From Syntrophorhabdaceae bacterium (GTDB taxonomy: Bacteria > Desulfobacterota > Syntrophorhabdia > Syntrophorhabdales > Syntrophorhabdaceae), in assembly GCA_035541755.1 (NCBI GenBank), contig DATKMQ010000031.1, forward strand, positions 1 through 57,277: 57,277 nucleotides of DNA, read 5' to 3'. The position numbers and the translations under genes are program-made. The notes beneath the pieces are model-generated. The model had not been told where the DNA came from. It ran no database searches and saw only the letters and a program-made list of their open reading frames with translations. Each line of letters begins with the position of its first letter. The first letter of the stretch is position 1. This document shows, piece by piece, positions 25,100-36,111 of the stretch.

Positions 25100-25277
25100 A
25101 TGGGCCCCTCCTTTTTTGGATTTCAATACATGGTAACATGCGGCCAGGAAAAATTGAACCGGAACGTGTGGAACGCCCTCCATCACCGGTCCTTATGCAG
25201 CAACCCTCCACGAAGCTCTTGAAAATACAGCCTATTCTTGTTATAATGTAGCACCGTTTATCCGGTACGACAAGACC

Positions 25278-27140
25278 ATGGAAAACTTCGACGTCATCGT
25301 CATTGGAGCAGGTCACGCGGGCTGCGAAGCCGCCCTTGCGGCGTCACGCCTTAAAGCCAAAACGCTTATCTTGACGATCAATCTCGATCATATCGCTTAC
25401 ATGTCCTGTAACCCTGCTGTGGGCGGCCTTGGGAAAGGACACCTTGTGAAGGAGATCGACGCCCTTGGCGGTGAAATGGGGATCAACACGGATGCAACCG
25501 GTATCCAATTTCGCGTGCTCAATATGAAGAAGGGGCCGGCTGTCCGGGCTACCCGTATCCAGACCGATAAGGCCCAGTATGCCCTGAAAATGAAGAAACG
25601 TCTGGAGAGGCAGGAAAACCTCCTTATCAGACAGGCTGTGGTGGAAAGGCTTGTTGTAAAAAACGACAGGGTGATCGGCGTTGAAACGAGCTGGGGCGAG
25701 AAATTTTCCGGAAAAGCGGTCGTCGTCACCACGGGTACATTTCTTAGGGGACTGATTCACGTCGGGCTCGAACAATTTGAAGCGGGAAGAATGGGCGATT
25801 TCCCCTCTTTCGGGCTGGCACAGAGCTTGAAAGACCTTGGCCTCGAATTGGGAAGGCTCAAGACCGGTACCTGCCCGAGACTCGACGGCAGGACCATCGA
25901 TTTTTCAAAGATGGAGGCCCAGCCGAGCGATGATCCACCCTCGCCCTTCTCCTTCCTCACGGACAAGATCACCGGCAGGCTTGTGCCATGCTGGCTCGCC
26001 TATACCAACGGAAAAACCCATGAGGTGATTCGCGCAGCTTTTGACAGATCGCCCTTGTATACGGGAAAGATAAAGGGCACGGGTGTGCGGTACTGCCCCT
26101 CAATCGAAGACAAGCTCGTCAAGTTCGCCGATAAGGAACGCCATCGCGTCTTCATAGAACCTGAGGGGCTCGATACGGTGGAGTATTATCCAAACGGTCT
26201 TTCAACGAGTCTCCCCCTCGATATTCAGATCGCCATGGTGAGAACCGTAGAGGGCCTCGAGCGTGCGGAAATCACACGTCCCGGCTACGCCATCGAGTAT
26301 GATTTTGTCTTTCCTACACAACTCTACCCAACGCTCGAGACAAAAGGCATCGCGGGTCTGTTCCTTGCCGGCCAGATAAACGGCACCACCGGATATGAAG
26401 AAGCAGGCGCCCAGGGCCTTATGGCAGGGGTCAATGCGGCTTTGAGGGTGAGCGGTAGAAAAGATTTCGTCCTCGGCAGGGACGAAGCTTATATCGGCGT
26501 CATGATCGATGACCTCGTTACCCGAGGGGTAGACGAGCCTTATAGAATGTTTACGTCCCGCGCTGAGCACAGACTCCTTCTCAGGGAAGATAACGCCGAT
26601 TTGAGGCTGACCGAAAAAGGATACCGTCTGGGTTTGGTCGACGAGGCGCGCGTAAGAAGGGTTTCGGACAAAAGGTCTAAGATAGAGAGAACACATCAGA
26701 TGCTGCGTTCCGTACGTTTAAAACCCACGAAAGAAACGAATGAGATGCTCAAGGCTAAAGAGATGCAAGCGATTAAGAACCCCACGACCCTTGAAGAACT
26801 CCTGAAAAAACCGGAAGTTACCATTGAAGAGATCAAGCGCATCGAATCAGGGTTCGATGATCTTGAAGAAGATATTGCATATCAGGTCGAGTTGAATGTA
26901 AAATACCGTGGCTACACGGACAGACAGATGGACATGGTGCTGAGGACCAAGAAACTCGAAGACAGGAAAATCCCTCCGGACACAGAATACAGGGAAATAT
27001 CGGGTCTGTCCAGAGAAGTGGTGGAGCGATTCACGAAAATAAGGCCCTTCACGCTTGGCCAGGCTTCCCGCATTCCCGGTGTTACGCCTGCCTCCATCAC
27101 AGCCTTACTGGTCCATTTTAAGAAGAAGGGAGTGCTGTAG
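25278..27140 (+). CDS. mnmG: tRNA uridine-5-carboxymethylaminomethyl modification enzyme MnmG
   Basis: This 620-aa FAD enzyme works with the GTPase MnmE to modify U34 of several tRNAs. The FAD-binding GAGHAGCEAALAASRL is at about residues 11-26, YMSCNPAVGGLGKGHLVKE follows, and the conserved Cys region RLKTGTCPRL is at about 195. The C-terminal helical domain (FTLGQASRIPGVTPASI) that contacts tRNA is complete. mnmE is not in the window. Length is normal. Confidence 0.97.
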   Translation: MENFDVIVIGAGHAGCEAALAASRLKAKTLILTINLDHIAYMSCNPAVGGLGKGHLVKEIDALGGEMGINTDATGIQFRVLNMKKGPAVRATRIQTDKAQYALKMKKRLERQENLLIRQAVVERLVVKNDRVIGVETSWGEKFSGKAVVVTTGTFLRGLIHVGLEQFEAGRMGDFPSFGLAQSLKDLGLELGRLKTGTCPRLDGRTIDFSKMEAQPSDDPPSPFSFLTDKITGRLVPCWLAYTNGKTHEVIRAAFDRSPLYTGKIKGTGVRYCPSIEDKLVKFADKERHRVFIEPEGLDTVEYYPNGLSTSLPLDIQIAMVRTVEGLERAEITRPGYAIEYDFVFPTQLYPTLETKGIAGLFLAGQINGTTGYEEAGAQGLMAGVNAALRVSGRKDFVLGRDEAYIGVMIDDLVTRGVDEPYRMFTSRAEHRLLLREDNADLRLTEKGYRLGLVDEARVRRVSDKRSKIERTHQMLRSVRLKPTKETNEMLKAKEMQAIKNPTTLEELLKKPEVTIEEIKRIESGFDDLEEDIAYQVELNVKYRGYTDRQMDMVLRTKKLEDRKIPPDTEYREISGLSREVVERFTKIRPFTLGQASRIPGVTPASITALLVHFKKKGVL

Positions 27141-27266
27141 GTACGGCCGCATAGCCGTGCATGTTGAGTCCGGTAGAGTGAAGCCGAAAATACGAAGGAT
27201 ACGACGTCGTTTCCGCCTCGCAGTTTCAAACGCAACGATGCGAATTACAGCTGGTAGCCAGGATTA

Positions 27267-27944
27267 TTGAAAAATATGGAGAACCGCACCAAGGAAATAG
27301 CGGCCTGTCTTAAGGAGTACAAGGTAGACGTCTTTGGCTTCGGTGATATGTCCTTTTATGACAAAGAGCTTACGGATCTCGATAACCAGATTAAGGGAAT
27401 GTTACCCTTCGCCATTTCATTCGGGATCATCCTGTCGAGGGGCGTCATGGACACCCTCACCCATGGGCCGACACAGCTATACCTCCATCATTACCGGCAG
27501 CTCAACTACAGGCTCGATATGATAGGGTATCAACTTTCAAGGGAGATCGAAAACAGGGGTTACCGTGCCCTGCCCTTTGCCGCTTCTCAGGTGATCGACT
27601 GGCAAAATCAGCGCGGGCATATCTCCCACAAACACATCGGGGTCATCGCCGGCCTGGGCTTTATAGGCCGGAACAACCTGCTCGTTCATCCGGTCTTCGG
27701 CGCTTACGTGAGGTACAATACGGTCCTCACCGATATGCCGGTCTTAACGGGGAAACCGACTGAGAAGAACTGCGGAGCGTGCGTTGCCTGTCTCGCCGTT
27801 TGTCCCGCATCCGCCATAAAAGAGACGGCAGGCCACTTTGATCACAAAGGATGTTATGAAATGTTGAACCGCTTTAGAAAAGAGAGAAATATAGGTCACC
27901 ACATATGCGGCATATGCGTGGCGGCATGCAAGGGGGAGAAATGA
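27267..27944 (+). CDS. Short QueG-like iron-sulfur protein
   Basis: This 225-aa protein resembles epoxyqueuosine reductase QueG but lacks about 130 residues, including the C-terminal HEAT region. It retains HKHIGVIAGLGFIGRNNLLVHP and two cluster motifs, CGACVACLAVCPASAI and CGICVAAC. QueG uses cobalamin and 4Fe-4S clusters for the last step of queuosine synthesis. The truncated form may be a related reductase of other substrate. A TTG start at 27267 and an ATG at 27276 are both possible. The stop overlaps the carA start (ATGA). Confidence 0.75.
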   Translation: MKNMENRTKEIAACLKEYKVDVFGFGDMSFYDKELTDLDNQIKGMLPFAISFGIILSRGVMDTLTHGPTQLYLHHYRQLNYRLDMIGYQLSREIENRGYRALPFAASQVIDWQNQRGHISHKHIGVIAGLGFIGRNNLLVHPVFGAYVRYNTVLTDMPVLTGKPTEKNCGACVACLAVCPASAIKETAGHFDHKGCYEMLNRFRKERNIGHHICGICVAACKGEK

Positions 27945-29113
27945 AAGCGCTCATCGCCCTCGAAGATGGGACGGTATTCGAAGGGAAGGGTTTCGGTATA
28001 GAGGGCGAAAAACAAGGAGAGATCGTCTTCAACACGAGCATGACAGGGTATCAGGAGATCATGACTGATCCTTCCTACAAAGGACAGATCGTGACCATGA
28101 CGTACCCTCTCATCGGGAATTACGGGGTAAACGATGAAGACGTGGAATCGGGGGGACCAAAAGTTGAAGGCTTCGTTGCCCGTGAGTTCAGCAAGGTCAC
28201 GAGTAATTTCCGGGCGAGCGGCGACCTCAAGAACTACTTTGCCAAACATAACATCATTGCCGTAGAGGAGGTCGACACCAGGGCGCTTACAAAGCATCTC
28301 AGGGTGCGCGGCGCCATGAAAGCCATCATATCCACGAAAGACCTGAATCCCGAAAGCCTGATTCGGAAGGCGCGAGACTGGCAGGGCATCATCGGGGTGG
28401 ACCTTGTCAGAGAGGTCACCTGTTCAAAGGCATATGAATACACGGAAGGAATGGAATCTGGGGTCGGCCATAAGACGCAAGCGAGCAAGACCGCAAATAA
28501 AGGACGCAAGGCTAAAAACCTTGAGGCCCGGTTGCCCAACCTCCGTGCCGTGGTCATGGATTTCGGGGTCAAGATGAATATACCGAGGATGTTAAGAAAA
28601 GTCGGATGCGCTGTCACAGTCGTGCCCGCTTACGAGAAGGCTGAAACGATTCTCGCCATGAAACCGGACGGCGTACTGCTCAGTAATGGGCCTGGAGACC
28701 CGGAAGGCGTGCCGTACGCGATTACAGAAATACGACAACTTTTTGGACGCGTGCCCATCTTCGGTATCTGTCTCGGACAACAGCTTTTGGGTCTAGCCTT
28801 TGCGGGAAAAACATATAAACTGAAGTTTGGCCACAGGGGCGCCAACCAGCCCATTCAGGAAGTCTCCACGGGAAAGGTATACATAACATCCGAAAATCAC
28901 GGTTTCGCCGTGGATGTAGATTCGATCAAGGAACACCCGATTCGGGTGACGCACGTGAACCTCAACGATCGAACCGTAGAAGGGATAGAACACGAGAAGC
29001 TCCCCATATTTTCCGTTCAATTCCATCCTGAGGCATCCCCCGGCCCCCACGATTCCTATGGGCTATTTGAAAAATTTAAGAATATGATGCTGACAAACAG
29101 AGAGAAGGGATAA
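27941..29113 (+). CDS. carA: Carbamoyl-phosphate synthase small subunit
   Basis: This 390-aa glutaminase subunit feeds ammonia to CarB. The N-terminal domain begins [19 protein letters not shown]. The class I amidotransferase domain shows [14 protein letters not shown], the Cys nucleophile in [13 protein letters not shown], and [10 protein letters not shown]. The start at 27941 is chosen because AGGGGGAG is directly upstream and the codon overlaps the previous stop. Between the domains there is a Lys/Ala-rich linker of about 20 residues ([17 protein letters not shown]) that is not usual. Together with carB it supplies pyrB. Confidence 0.95.
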   Translation: MKALIALEDGTVFEGKGFGIEGEKQGEIVFNTSMTGYQEIMTDPSYKGQIVTMTYPLIGNYGVNDEDVESGGPKVEGFVAREFSKVTSNFRASGDLKNYFAKHNIIAVEEVDTRALTKHLRVRGAMKAIISTKDLNPESLIRKARDWQGIIGVDLVREVTCSKAYEYTEGMESGVGHKTQASKTANKGRKAKNLEARLPNLRAVVMDFGVKMNIPRMLRKVGCAVTVVPAYEKAETILAMKPDGVLLSNGPGDPEGVPYAITEIRQLFGRVPIFGICLGQQLLGLAFAGKTYKLKFGHRGANQPIQEVSTGKVYITSENHGFAVDVDSIKEHPIRVTHVNLNDRTVEGIEHEKLPIFSVQFHPEASPGPHDSYGLFEKFKNMMLTNREKG

Positions 29114-32100
29114 TGCCGAAAAGAACCGACATCGAGAGCGTAATGCTGATAGGGTCAGGGCCCATCGTCATCGGCCAGGCTTGCGAATTTGATTACTCTG
29201 GAAGTCAGGCCTGTAAGGCCATCAGGGAAGAAGGGTACAAAGTCATCCTCGTGAACAGCAACCCTGCGACAATCATGACCGATCCCGATATGGCTGACAG
29301 GGTCTACATCGAACCTCTCGTGCCTGAAATCCTTGAAGAGATTATAAAGGCAGAAAGGCCCCACACGCTCCTTCCTACGCTCGGTGGCCAGACAGGGCTC
29401 AATCTTGCCACTATTCTCTCGGAACGTGGCGTCCTCGACAAATACAACGTGGAGCTCATCGGCGCCAATTACAAGGCCATAAAGAAGGCCGAAGACCGGG
29501 AAGAGTTCAAAGCCGCTATGGAGAAAATCGGTCTCGATATACCGAAAAGCGGGCTTGCATACAATATTGAAGACGCGCGGAAGGTGGCAAAGGAGATCGG
29601 TTTCCCCCTTATCATACGACCAAGCTATACCTTAGGCGGCACCGGGGCGTCCCTGGCCTACAATATCGAGGAGTTCGAAATCCTGGCTCAGCGAGGACTT
29701 GAGAGCAGTCTCATCAGCGAAATCCTCATCGAAGAATCGGTCATCGGATGGAAGGAATATGAGCTGGAAGTAATGAGAGACAGGAAAGACAACGTGGTCA
29801 TCATCTGCTCCATCGAAAACTTCGATCCTATGGGTGTGCACACAGGGGACTCCATTACCGTGGCCCCGGCCCAGACTTTGACCGATAAAGAGTACCAGGC
29901 CATGAGGGATGCATCCATTCGCATCATCAGAGAGATTGGCGTTGAGACGGGCGGCTCCAACATCCAGTTTGGCGTCAACCAGTATACCGGCAGAATGGTC
30001 GTCATAGAGATGAACCCCCGTGTCTCCCGTAGCTCCGCGCTCGCGTCAAAGGCGACGGGCTTTCCCATCGCCAAGATAGCGGCAAAACTCGCCATAGGCT
30101 ACACGCTCGACGAGATACCCAATGACATTACAAAAATGACACCCGCCTCATTCGAGCCCACGATCGATTATTGTGTGGTCAAGATCCCACGGTTCACTTT
30201 CGAAAAATTCAAAGGAGCTGATGAAACCCTCACCGTTTCTATGAAATCAGTGGGCGAGGCCATGTCGATCGGCAGGACATTCAAAGAATCTCTCCAGAAA
30301 GGCTTAAGATCGCTTGAGATCGGCCGATTCGGCATCACCAACGACAGGTTGCCCTCGAAGAGCGATCCCGAATATGTGAAACAAAAACTCGCCATCCCCA
30401 ACAGCGATCGCATATTTTATATCCGCCACGCTCTGCGGCTTGGCATGAGCACCGACGAGATTTACGACCTCTCCCGCATTGACCCCTGGTTTTTGAAAAA
30501 CATCGAAGAGATTGTCTCTTTTGAAAAGGAGTTGGAAGCTCACAAGAGGGAGCTGCCCATCCTCAACAACGAGCCGGACGGTTTACCGCAGGAGATGCTG
30601 GTACGGGCCAAACGATACGGTTTCTCAGACAGACAGATGGCCGATATCATCGGCGTAAGTGAAGATGAGATACGGGCCGACCGGCTGAAGAAAGGGATCA
30701 AGAGTGTTTTCAAGCTTGTCGATACCTGCGCCGCCGAATTCGAGGCATATACGCCCTACTATTATTCGACCTATGAATCCGAAGACGAATCGCGCAGATC
30801 CGACAAGAAGAAGATCATGATCTTAGGCGGCGGACCGAACAGGATAGGACAGGGTATCGAATTTGATTATTGTTGCGTGCACGCCGCCTTCGCGCTCAAG
30901 GAACTGGGGTATGAGACAATCATGGTGAACAGTAACCCCGAAACGGTGAGCACCGATTACGATACATCCGACAAGCTCTACTTCGAGCCTCTCACCCTGG
31001 AGAATGTGCTCGACATAGCCGAGAGCGAAAAACCCGACGGCGTCATCGTCCAGTTCGGCGGCCAGACTCCCCTCAATCTCGCCGTGCCGCTCAAGCGGGC
31101 CGGCGTCACGATTATCGGCACCACGCCGGAGAGTATCGACGTGGCCGAAGACAGGGACAAGTTCAAATCGCTTCTAAAAAAACTGCACCTCACACAACCG
31201 GAGAACGGTATCGCCGAGTCATTTCCTGAAGCCAAGAACATTGCGGCCACTATAGGCTATCCGGTGGTCGTGAGGCCATCTTATGTGCTTGGCGGCAGGG
31301 CCATGGAGATCGTCTACAACGAGACCGACCTTGAATCGTTCATGGAGAAAGCGGCTGAGGCATCCCCGGAGAGGCCCATCCTCATCGATAAATTTCTCGA
31401 AGATGCCATTGAGATCGATGTGGACGCCGTGGCGGACGGCGACAGGTGCGTTGTCGCGGGCATCATGGAACACATCGAAGAGGCGGGGATTCACTCGGGC
31501 GACAGCGCCTGCGCCCTCCCACCCTATTCTCTTGATGACGATGTGATCGAGCGCATCAAGGCCGACACATATAAGCTTGCACAGGGACTCAACGTCATCG
31601 GTCTCATGAACATCCAGTATGCAGTGAAAGACGATGTAATCTACGTTCTCGAGGTGAACCCCAGGGCGAGCCGGACCGTGCCTTTTGTGAGCAAGGCCAC
31701 GGGTATCCAGTGGGCAAAGGTTGCCGCCAAACTCATGACGGGTTTGAAGCTCTCCGAGCTCGGCATTACAAAGGAGTTCGAGATCGATCATGTTGCGGTC
31801 AAGGAATCAGTCTTCCCCTTCAATCGTTTTGGGGCGATCGATACGATCCTCGGCCCGGAAATGAAGTCTACAGGCGAAGTCATGGGTATTGACGGCAATT
31901 TCGGCGCGGCCTTCTGGAAATCTCAGCTTAGCGCAGGTCAAAACCTCCCTTCCAAGGGAAACGTTCTTCTCAGCGTAAAGAACAGGGATAAACGAAATGT
32001 GGTTTTTATCGCCAAGAAACTCTCCGATCTCGGCTTTAAGATTTGCGCCACGAAAGGGACTGCAAAGGTCCTCGCCAACAACGGCATTGAAGTCCAGCCT

Positions 32101-32355
32101 GTTAACAAGGTTTCGGAAGGGCGGCCTCACATCGTGGACATGATCAAAAACGGGGAGATCCACTTTATCATCAACACACCGAGCGGAAGAAACCCCAAGG
32201 CCGATGAGGTCCTCATCAGATCAGGGGCAGTGCAGTACAAAATACCCTACACCACTACTCTGTCCGGCGCTCAGGCCGTGGTCAATGCCATTGAGATTAT
32301 GAGGAAGGGATCGATTAAAGTCAAAGCCCTCCAGGACTACTATGGCTCACGCTAA
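29113..32355 (+). CDS. carB: Carbamoyl-phosphate synthase large subunit
   Basis: This 1080-aa enzyme makes carbamoyl phosphate from bicarbonate, ATP and ammonia. Two homologous ATP-grasp halves are visible: [16 protein letters not shown] opens the first, and [17 protein letters not shown] near residue 575 the second. [18 protein letters not shown] and [18 protein letters not shown] mark the corresponding metal-binding strands. The C-terminal allosteric MGS-like domain (about 940-1080) is present. It starts at the last base of carA. Full length, no oddities. Confidence 0.98.
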   Translation: MPKRTDIESVMLIGSGPIVIGQACEFDYSGSQACKAIREEGYKVILVNSNPATIMTDPDMADRVYIEPLVPEILEEIIKAERPHTLLPTLGGQTGLNLATILSERGVLDKYNVELIGANYKAIKKAEDREEFKAAMEKIGLDIPKSGLAYNIEDARKVAKEIGFPLIIRPSYTLGGTGASLAYNIEEFEILAQRGLESSLISEILIEESVIGWKEYELEVMRDRKDNVVIICSIENFDPMGVHTGDSITVAPAQTLTDKEYQAMRDASIRIIREIGVETGGSNIQFGVNQYTGRMVVIEMNPRVSRSSALASKATGFPIAKIAAKLAIGYTLDEIPNDITKMTPASFEPTIDYCVVKIPRFTFEKFKGADETLTVSMKSVGEAMSIGRTFKESLQKGLRSLEIGRFGITNDRLPSKSDPEYVKQKLAIPNSDRIFYIRHALRLGMSTDEIYDLSRIDPWFLKNIEEIVSFEKELEAHKRELPILNNEPDGLPQEMLVRAKRYGFSDRQMADIIGVSEDEIRADRLKKGIKSVFKLVDTCAAEFEAYTPYYYSTYESEDESRRSDKKKIMILGGGPNRIGQGIEFDYCCVHAAFALKELGYETIMVNSNPETVSTDYDTSDKLYFEPLTLENVLDIAESEKPDGVIVQFGGQTPLNLAVPLKRAGVTIIGTTPESIDVAEDRDKFKSLLKKLHLTQPENGIAESFPEAKNIAATIGYPVVVRPSYVLGGRAMEIVYNETDLESFMEKAAEASPERPILIDKFLEDAIEIDVDAVADGDRCVVAGIMEHIEEAGIHSGDSACALPPYSLDDDVIERIKADTYKLAQGLNVIGLMNIQYAVKDDVIYVLEVNPRASRTVPFVSKATGIQWAKVAAKLMTGLKLSELGITKEFEIDHVAVKESVFPFNRFGAIDTILGPEMKSTGEVMGIDGNFGAAFWKSQLSAGQNLPSKGNVLLSVKNRDKRNVVFIAKKLSDLGFKICATKGTAKVLANNGIEVQPVNKVSEGRPHIVDMIKNGEIHFIINTPSGRNPKADEVLIRSGAVQYKIPYTTTLSGAQAVVNAIEIMRKGSIKVKALQDYYGSR

Positions 32356-32534
32356 TCCGCGCTGTTTTCTCCCCGCCATGATCGCTCACTAATGTCAGTG
32401 CAGGAAGAAGCAGGCGAGGAAACGGAAATGTGTTGGGATCCCGTAATCCCCGCCCTCTCTTCGTGAAGCCGTCCAGTCACAACGAATGCGGCCCGTCTAC
32501 CGGGTGATCTTCTTGCAAACCACCCTCACAGGTG

Positions 32535-32936
32535 TCACAGGGGGTATTCCATCGATGGATGGCCGAGCAGGTCGCCAAGAAACGCTCTTCCATTCGTAAA
32601 ATAGAAAACCTCAAAGTCCGGATTATCAGCGGACCTGTAAATCGACCTGACAAGCTGGTTCGACTCAATCACCTTGTTCTTCGTCTCTGCGTCCGTCACG
32701 AACTTTACGCTTCCCCATATCCTGGCGTACTGCGTTTGAGGACCGGAACAACTGAAGCAGGCATTGGGGTTGGCTTTGAGCTCCGCGAACACATTCTTTT
32801 TGTTCGAGGTGCAAAAACAAAGTTTCCCGCCATCCTCCAGCATAAATTGAAATGGTCGAGCGTTGGGTTTGTCCCCCTTAGTTGTCGCCAGGCAACCAAG
32901 CGGATTCGCTTTGAGAAAATCGACAAGTTCTTTCAT
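32535..32936 (-). CDS. Pyridoxamine 5'-phosphate oxidase-like flavin-binding protein
   Basis: This 133-aa protein has the split-barrel fold of the PPOX/FMN-binding family: LGCLATTKGDKPNARPFQFM, then LCFCTSNKKNVFAELKANP and YARIWGSVKF. Related small proteins bind FMN or F420 and reduce or sense small molecules. The start is ATG 32936, with AAGGAGG upstream; the in-frame codon at 32975 would lie inside the operator. A perfect 18-bp palindrome at 32958-32975 covers the promoter region. It matches the operator of the adjacent marR gene, so this gene is almost certainly a target of that regulator. Confidence 0.88.
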   Translation of the reverse strand: MKELVDFLKANPLGCLATTKGDKPNARPFQFMLEDGGKLCFCTSNKKNVFAELKANPNACFSCSGPQTQYARIWGSVKFVTDAETKNKVIESNQLVRSIYRSADNPDFEVFYFTNGRAFLGDLLGHPSMEYPL

Positions 32937-32957
32937 GACTACCTCCTTTTTTGTATA

Positions 32958-32975
32958 TTGTTCTATATAGAACAA
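32958..32975. promoter_or_regulatory. MarR operator O1 (PPOX-like gene)
   Basis: A perfect 18-bp inverted repeat, TTGTTCTAT-ATAGAACAA, lies 22 nt upstream of the PPOX-like start and just behind the marR stop. A TTTACA box lies upstream of it on the minus strand, so bound repressor would cover the promoter. Its core GTTCTA-N2-TAGAAC is shared with O2. Confidence 0.75.
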
Positions 32976-32989
32976 GTAGTGTAAAAAAA

Positions 32990-33415
32990 TTATCTCAGAT
33001 TATTTTCTATCCTTTCCAAAAACGCCATCAGTATATCCTGTTCCGCACGCGAGAAGCCTCTATAGGTTCTTCTTATGAGCTTCGATGAGACTTCGCGGAA
33101 AGTCGTCTCCAGGGCCCTGCCCTTTTCTGTCAGGAAGATCCGCGTGGAGCGCTTATCTGTCGTATCATCCTCCTTACGCACGTAGCCAAGCGTAACCAGC
33201 TTATCGGTGAGTACGGTAACCGTGTTTTTCTTCTTCCTTATGCCCCTGGCAATCTCTTTCATAGGGACACCATCGGTAAGATAGAGCGTATGCAAAATAT
33301 CGCCGTGAGAAGGAGCGATGTCCGCAGTGCCTGACCCTTTGAGCTCTCTCGCGATAAACTCATGGGATAGACTCCGTATGAGAGATATGGCTGCGATTAC
33401 ACCACCCGGTTTCAT
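32990..33415 (-). CDS. MarR family transcriptional regulator
   Basis: This 141-aa winged-helix repressor shows PSHGDILHTLYLTDG and PMKEIARGIRKKKNTVTVLTD (recognition helix), then the wing RKEDDTTDKRSTRIFLTEKG. The start is ATG 33415; the long upstream extension to 33649 would run through its own promoter and is rejected. The promoter on the minus strand is TTGACA-N17-TATATT, with a palindromic operator filling the spacer, so autorepression is very likely. The ligand is unknown. It sits directly upstream of the PPOX-like gene. Confidence 0.93.
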   Translation of the reverse strand: MKPGGVIAAISLIRSLSHEFIARELKGSGTADIAPSHGDILHTLYLTDGVPMKEIARGIRKKKNTVTVLTDKLVTLGYVRKEDDTTDKRSTRIFLTEKGRALETTFREVSSKLIRRTYRGFSRAEQDILMAFLERIENNLR

Positions 33416-33422
33416 GATAGGT

Positions 33423-33451
33423 AATATAGTTCTAGTTAGAACTATTGTCAA
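33423..33451 (-). promoter_or_regulatory. marR promoter with embedded operator O2
   Basis: On the minus strand TTGACA (33446-33451) and TATATT (33423-33428) are exactly 17 nt apart. The palindrome TAGTTCTA-GT-TAGAACTA (33427-33444) fills the spacer and reaches into the -10. The core matches operator O1 at 32958-32975. Confidence 0.85.
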
Positions 33452-33477
33452 GCAAAATTTCTGCAAATAATATTCAG

Positions 33478-33507
33478 TTGCATTTTCTTCAAATCCCACA
33501 GTAAAAT
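33478..33507 (+). promoter_or_regulatory. Candidate kup promoter
   Basis: TTGCAT (33478-33483) and TAAAAT (33502-33507) are separated by 18 nt, about 65 nt before the kup start. It lies divergent to the marR promoter. Confidence 0.4.
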
Positions 33508-33572
33508 AGCTCAATAAACAAGCAACGGGACGTGAAGATTCAACCGAATACAGTCGGCTCCGCGACAATATC

Positions 33573-35396
33573 ATGACAAAGAACTCATTCGTTGCAGACA
33601 ATAAAGAGGTCATAAAGTCACTGGGGCTTGTTTTCGGGGACATAGGCACAAGCCCGATCTACACCGTCACCGTCATCTTTCTTCTCACAAAACCGACCAC
33701 AGACAATGTCATGGGGGTCATTTCTCTCGTCATATGGACTTTAACAATCCTCGTCTCGATTGAGTACGCTTGGCTCGCCATGAGCCTCGGAGAAAAGGGA
33801 GAGGGAGGCACTATTGTCTTGCGCAGCATTCTCATTCGCCTTCTTAAGAAAACGAGGCATATCGTATTTGTCACGATTCTCACATTCATAGGGGTTTCAC
33901 TCCTCATAGGTGACGGGGTCATAACGCCCGCGATAAGTATACTGAGCGCCGTGGAAGGTATTGTGCTCATCCCCGGTTTCAAGGACACGGGACAGATCAC
34001 GCTCACGGTTCTGGCCGGTATTATAGCCATTATTCTCTTCATTTTTCAGAAAAAGGGGACTGAAAAGGTGGCGGGCGCCTTTGGACCCATCATGCTTATC
34101 TGGTTCTTCACTATCGGGATTTTCGGTCTTATCTCATGCATACACGTTCCGTTCGTTTTCAAAGCCGTAAATCCCTACTATGCCTTCGTGTTTCTCTCAC
34201 ATAACGGGATTCCTGGGTTTTTTGTGTTGTCAGAGGTAATCCTCTGTGCAACCGGCGGTGAAGCGCTTTATGCGGACATGGGACATCTTGGCCGTAAGCC
34301 TATCATAAGGGCTTGGTATTTCGTTTTTGTGGGACTTGCATTCAATTATCTGGGCCAGGGTGCATTTCTCATAAGAAACGGGGGTTCCTCCACGAACGTA
34401 CTCTTTGACATGGTCTTTCACCAATCGCTTCTTCTCTACATACCTTTTCTCATCTTGAGTATAATCGCCACGATCATCGCGTCTCAGGCCATGATCAGCG
34501 GCATGTTCTCCGTGGTCTACCAGGGCATCAATACGCGTCTGATGCCCATGTTCAAGGTAGACTACACCTCCAAAAAGTTGCGGTCGCAGATCTATATCGG
34601 CTTTGTCAACTGGTTCCTTTTAATCTCCGTTCTGTTCATTATGTTTCTCTTCAGGGAATCGAGTCGACTGGCCGCTGCTTACGGACTCGCCGTCACGGGC
34701 ACCATGACGCTCACGGGCGTAATCATGACGATGATATTTTATCTGCGGAAGGAAAAGCTCAAAACCTGCGTCGCGGTTTTTGTTACCGTTGTTGATCTGG
34801 CCTTTCTTTTGTCCAACTCTTATAAGATTCCCCACGGAGGATACTGGTCTCTCGTCATAGCCGCCATTCCTCTTTCCATCATACTGATCTATACGGGCGG
34901 ACAACGCAAACTCTATCGTTCCATGAGCCCTCTGAAACTCAATGTTTTTCTCGAAAGCTACAACCAGTTGTACCGGGAATTGAACAGGATACGAGGGACA
35001 GCCCTGTTCTTCGCGCGGAGCACCCAGAAGATACCGGCATATATTGTCCATACCATGTTCATGAATAACATCATTTACGAAGACAATATTATCGTCTCAA
35101 TAGTCACGCTGGATGAGCCCTACGGGGTCGCGAGTTCTTTTAAAGAGAATCTCGCAGACGGGCTAAGGGCTTTTGAGATAAAGATGGGCTACACGGAGGT
35201 CGTCAACATCGAGGGCATACTCAAACAAGCCGGAATAGAAGAAAAAGGGATCTTTTACGGTCTGGAGGAAATATCTACCCATAACGGTTTCTGGAAAATC
35301 TTTTCCATCATGAAGAGACTCGCGCCTCCTTTCGTTCAGTTTCATGACCTTCCGCCCAATAAGCTTCACGGTGTGGTCACGAGAGTAGAACTATAA
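33573..35396 (+). CDS. kup: Kup-type potassium transporter
   Basis: This 607-aa inner-membrane protein has about 12 transmembrane helices in the first 440 residues and a cytoplasmic C-terminal domain. The family signature GLVFGDIGTSPIYT is at about residue 17. GDGVITPAISILSAVEG and GGEALYADMGHLG also match. Kup proteins take up K+ with protons and are constitutive, low-affinity systems. The ATG has no clear Shine-Dalgarno sequence, so translation may be modest or the start slightly off. Full length for the family. Confidence 0.96.
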   Translation: MTKNSFVADNKEVIKSLGLVFGDIGTSPIYTVTVIFLLTKPTTDNVMGVISLVIWTLTILVSIEYAWLAMSLGEKGEGGTIVLRSILIRLLKKTRHIVFVTILTFIGVSLLIGDGVITPAISILSAVEGIVLIPGFKDTGQITLTVLAGIIAIILFIFQKKGTEKVAGAFGPIMLIWFFTIGIFGLISCIHVPFVFKAVNPYYAFVFLSHNGIPGFFVLSEVILCATGGEALYADMGHLGRKPIIRAWYFVFVGLAFNYLGQGAFLIRNGGSSTNVLFDMVFHQSLLLYIPFLILSIIATIIASQAMISGMFSVVYQGINTRLMPMFKVDYTSKKLRSQIYIGFVNWFLLISVLFIMFLFRESSRLAAAYGLAVTGTMTLTGVIMTMIFYLRKEKLKTCVAVFVTVVDLAFLLSNSYKIPHGGYWSLVIAAIPLSIILIYTGGQRKLYRSMSPLKLNVFLESYNQLYRELNRIRGTALFFARSTQKIPAYIVHTMFMNNIIYEDNIIVSIVTLDEPYGVASSFKENLADGLRAFEIKMGYTEVVNIEGILKQAGIEEKGIFYGLEEISTHNGFWKIFSIMKRLAPPFVQFHDLPPNKLHGVVTRVEL

Positions 35397-35504
35397 TCGT
35401 AGCTTACTTCTTGGAGGTCCTCCATTGCATCACACTTCCAAAGGTCCTCATAGATGCTGCACTCGCGCACTTTCCTTATTTGTCTTCTCGACCAAGCGCG
35501 AAGG

Positions 35505-36038
35505 CTACAGCGTAAATCGCCATTTGCAGAAACAGTCGGAAGGATGCTCAGGAGGCGCGAAGACACATTCCACATTGATGTCCTTGTTAAGGGCATGTGC
35601 AAAGGATTCAAATTCCCTTTGATGCATGTCACGACAATGGAATTCCGGCAAGCCGCGCTTCACACGAGCTATTTGCGTTACGCACTCGGGGACGGTAATT
35701 GTCACCTCATCGTCTTTCTCTTCAATCTTGAAGCCTACGATCATGGTCCACGGACAGAGCGCCATGGCTTGGGCGAACCCCTGAAGACCTTTGTCTTTGA
35801 TGCGGAACCTTTTTACAAGGTCCTTTGCCGACATGCCCGCTATCTTGCCCCAGACTACTTCGTCGAGATGTTCGGCCGAGGCGCGGTCATATTTCTCTTC
35901 CACCGAAAGAAACCAGAAACCGTCCACAACACGGTAGTGCCAGAGAAGAAACTTGAGGTAATCTCTCAGATGATCCGCGTCGAAACTCTCAAGCGCGCCT
36001 AAATTGATACGGTCCGTCACGGCCAATAGGCTACCCAA
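35505..36038 (-). CDS. DUF6125-like cytosolic protein
   Basis: This 177-aa protein has [21 protein letters not shown] near the start and [14 protein letters not shown] in the middle. A Cys-bearing C-terminal half follows, with [28 protein letters not shown] and CFCKWRF. This pattern belongs to a family common in anaerobic deltaproteobacteria and clostridia that I know as DUF6125. The spaced Cys/His suggest metal or cofactor binding. No function is established. It converges with kup and is followed by aquaporin on the same strand. Confidence 0.65.
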   Translation of the reverse strand: MGSLLAVTDRINLGALESFDADHLRDYLKFLLWHYRVVDGFWFLSVEEKYDRASAEHLDEVVWGKIAGMSAKDLVKRFRIKDKGLQGFAQAMALCPWTMIVGFKIEEKDDEVTITVPECVTQIARVKRGLPEFHCRDMHQREFESFAHALNKDINVECVFAPPEHPSDCFCKWRFTL

Positions 36039-36111
36039 AATTCAGGCGGGCTGTCAAGAGTTCATCGGGCATCTTCGAATGGCTTATCAAAAGACGCTTT
36101 CTTTCTATCGA

